In this document: one piece after another, positions 61,681-64,000 of the stretch
Position numbering within the stretch: position 1 is the stretch's first letter
How the letters are laid out: each line of letters starts with the position of its first letter
Origin: Rhea pennata
Taxonomy: Eukaryota > Chordata > Aves > Rheiformes > Rheidae
Assembly: GCF_028389875.1 (NCBI RefSeq)
Contig: NC_084687.1
Coordinates: 5,926,157-5,990,156 of the forward strand
Direction of reading: 5' to 3'
Length of the DNA stretch: 64,000 bases
Notes under the pieces: generated by a model
What the model saw: the letters and a program-made list of their open reading frames with translations, nothing else
Database searches by the model: none
Told to the model about the DNA's origin: nothing
Position numbers and translations under genes: made by a program

Positions 61681-64000
61681 CCCCTCCCACCCCCCCCCCC
61701 CCAAACCACCCCCACCCCAGCAGGACCAAGCTGTGCAGGTGTCGCTCAAAATGCTGCTTTTCCCCACGGCTTTGGGGAGCAGGCTGCGGCCCCGAGAGCC
61801 CGCGTGGAGGCCAGCTCCCGCGCTGACCCGGGCATCCGCCTCCGGCAAGGCTGGAAACGGCGCTTCCGAGGTCGGCAGCAAGATGGGAGAGTCGTGGGGC
61901 TAAAGCCACCTGCAGGCACGCGAACATGGTGGCGGCCGCTCGTCCCGGGGCACGAGGCGACGCTTCGCCTCCGGGACGGGGTTTCTCTAACGCCGCCAGC
62001 GCCCTGGGCCGCTTCCCGCTGCTGAGCGTTTATTTAAAAAAAAACAAAGCAAAAGAGCACCCTGAACTCCGGTTCGCCGGCCCGAGCTGGGGCGTAAAAG
62101 GAGAAGGAGAGAAGAAACCATTGCGGAAGTAGAGGTTTTGCTCAGGAAGAAGCACGGTGACGCGCCGAGGAGGAAACGTCGCCGGGGAGCGGGGCGCCGA
62201 GCCGCGCTCGGAGCCGGGGGCCCCGGCCTGCCCCGCCGCCCCCCGAGAAATCCCCCCCTCGCCCGAGCAGCAGCGAGGGCCACGGCCGGGGCCGCTGCCG
62301 GCGCGGGCGCTCGGGGTTCGGCCTCTCTGCGGCCGGGCTCGGGCGCCAGCCATTGGCAGGGGCGCCGGGAAGAATTTTAGTTAATTTTATTTATTTTTTA
62401 AGAAACGCTCCCTCGGGTTTAACGCGGGATATTCCCTGTTAGCCACCAGCTCCCGCTTGCTATGAATAGCCAAGACGCACCGCCGGCTTCTAAATGTCAC
62501 TTGATGATTCATGCGTGTAGGAGATGTGGAAGCCCACGGCGTGAGCGCGCCGTACCGCGCGCCCAGCTCCTTTCCGAGCCCTCTCCCCTCGAGTCAGGGC
62601 GCTGCGGGTCCCTTAGCTGCCTTTCAGAAGGAGCCCGACCGCGCGGTGCCCCGCGAAGCCTCGGCGCGGTGCCGGGGCCGCCGGCGGGCGGTTGTCTGGG
62701 GAGGAAACGGTTCCTGTGCTTGGGAGGGGGAAGCAAAAACCTTTGCTACCCAGCGAGTGACGTGGCGCAAGAGGTCCCGCGCGTGGAGGTGGGTCTCCGC
62801 TGGCCGGCGTCTCCGCTTGGCGGTGGAGGTTGCTCCTGGCCTTGGTGGTGTCGGGGCTGAGCTCCCGGTGCTGCAGGTCCTGCAGGCAAGCTTTAGGGAC
62901 CCTGAAGCGCGCAGGTGAGGCGGGCTCGAGCCCTGGAAGGGGCGGCCACCGAGCGTGGCGCGAGGAGCAGGTCTGGGAGGCACACCGTGGCCAAGCGACG
63001 GCTGTGTCGGGCGGCCGCCCCGCGCTGGGGAGCATCCCCCCGGGAAGCACGCGTCCAGGAGAGCAGCTAGCACAGCAGAGGGACTTAGAGCCCCCCTAAC
63101 TTTTTTTTTCTTTTTGCTTTGCATCTTACTCTTCTAGAACAATTTTATTAAATGCGGAACGTTTCCACAGCCACGGTTTGTGAAACGCCTACCTTCGGCA
63201 GCAGTTTTGCATTTCAGCTACTTAGAGAATTATCTGCTCGTGGCCGTACGCAGTAAACATTGTCTCAGATCCAAAGTCTGATTAACCTGCCAGGTACACT
63301 TGGGAATGGCCGTGTTTGTCCATCTGTAGATGTGCAGGAATGATTCCCCAGTCCAGGATGCAAAGTGTGGTGAGTGCTTCAGCAATGCCGGCTGCCTTCT
63401 GGCATTGCCTGTCCTGCAGAGCCAGCGTCCCTTGCCTCCATGGCGATGTCCTCAGCTGGAAAGGAATAAACTAAATGCAGAGAACTTGGGGATTCACATC
63501 CTAAAGGCTCAGAAAACAAATGGGGCTTCGCCAGCTGGCCAGCTCGCAGGTCCATTGCTTGGTCACAGAGTCCCTGGTGACACAGGCCAAACTCCAGTAC
63601 TCTTTGGTGCCTTGGAGGGCTGCAACGTGCAGCCCTGGCCACCGAGGAGCACCAGGGCGATTCCCTGCCCGCAAGGGGCCAGCGATGAGGGGTAGCGACA
63701 CAGGCAGTGTGGGAGATTCGTTTCTTGGCACTGGTTCTAAAAATAGCGATGCTGTTTTTGCAAGGTGGGGCAGTGGAAATGTGCCCTTGGGAGGTGCAGC
63801 TGGGCTGAGACTTCAGCAGCTCTGGAGTAACCAAGCAAGCAATTTCTTTCTCTGGTAAAAAGAGGAAAGATGTTAAGTCTTGTTGAGGTGTTTGCCATGG
63901 AGATCTGCAGAGCTGTGTTGCTATGCTACCAGGTAACGCGGCTGTGCTGGGGCTTGCTCCTGGGTTCCCAGCAGAGATCACCATGCTTGGTGCACAGCTG
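61477..64000 (+). other. RASSF5: RASSF5 intron (continues past the window)
   Basis: CpG-rich to about 63060, with a C12 run at 61691-61702 and an inverted CCAAT (ATTGG) next to GGGGCG near 62351-62361, then more neutral sequence. The common RASSF5 exon starting NVCKPxEE was not found, so the intron runs beyond 64000. Confidence 0.7.

Noticed and set aside
1..64000. CRISPR array, phage, insertion sequence, rRNA or viral insertion
   Set aside because: None seen. All recognisable coding sequence is spliced vertebrate gene sequence.

Overview
This is eukaryotic, vertebrate DNA. It holds spliced genes with GT-AG introns, vertebrate-type CpG islands and AATAAA poly(A) signals. Three same-strand (+) genes can be read: the 3' half of SRGAP2, an essentially complete IKBKE, and the 5' part of RASSF5. 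This is the gene order I recall for human 1q32.1, and for chicken chromosome 26 in birds. Short introns, very GC-rich promoters and few interspersed repeats suggest a bird-like sauropsid microchromosome. The species cannot be fixed from the sequence alone.

1-31.7 kb: SRGAP2. The window opens inside an intron downstream of the F-BAR exons. Eleven coding exons follow: a 31-nt microexon, five RhoGAP exons, a linker, one SH3 exon and three tail exons ending in a stop at 25892. They encode 584 residues in one continuous phase. A 5.8-kb 3' UTR with several poly(A) signals ends near 31.69 kb. The introns are mostly AT-rich, with one clear CpG island at about 13.15-13.87 kb.

31.7-35.27 kb: GC-rich upstream region of IKBKE. 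A CpG island starts only about 50 bp after the last SRGAP2 poly(A) signal. 35.27-47.7 kb: IKBKE, the innate-immune kinase IKK-epsilon. Nineteen coding exons in consistent phase give 709 codons plus two bases. Lys38, the HRD and DFG motifs, Ser172, the ubiquitin-like domain and the coiled coils are all recognisable. Only the extreme C-terminus is uncertain.

47.7-52.2 kb: intergenic, with no convincing gene. 52.2-64 kb: RASSF5. The NORE1A first exon and the second exon together build a C1 zinc finger. The separate first exon of the short RAPL isoform lies 4 kb further on. The Ras-association and SARAH exons are beyond the window. A possible extra first exon, phase-compatible with exon 2, lies at 55587-55737.

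The genes do not form an operon. They are a conserved syntenic block: a Rac-directed GAP that shapes membranes, a TBK1-type kinase acting on IRF3/7 and NF-kB, and a Ras/Rap effector that works with MST kinases. I found no RNA gene, CRISPR array, recognisable transposon or viral sequence. I see no clearly novel biological system. The best leads are the IKBKE C-terminus with a possible 46-nt intron, the candidate third RASSF5 first exon, and an unassigned exon-like island at 1194-1298.
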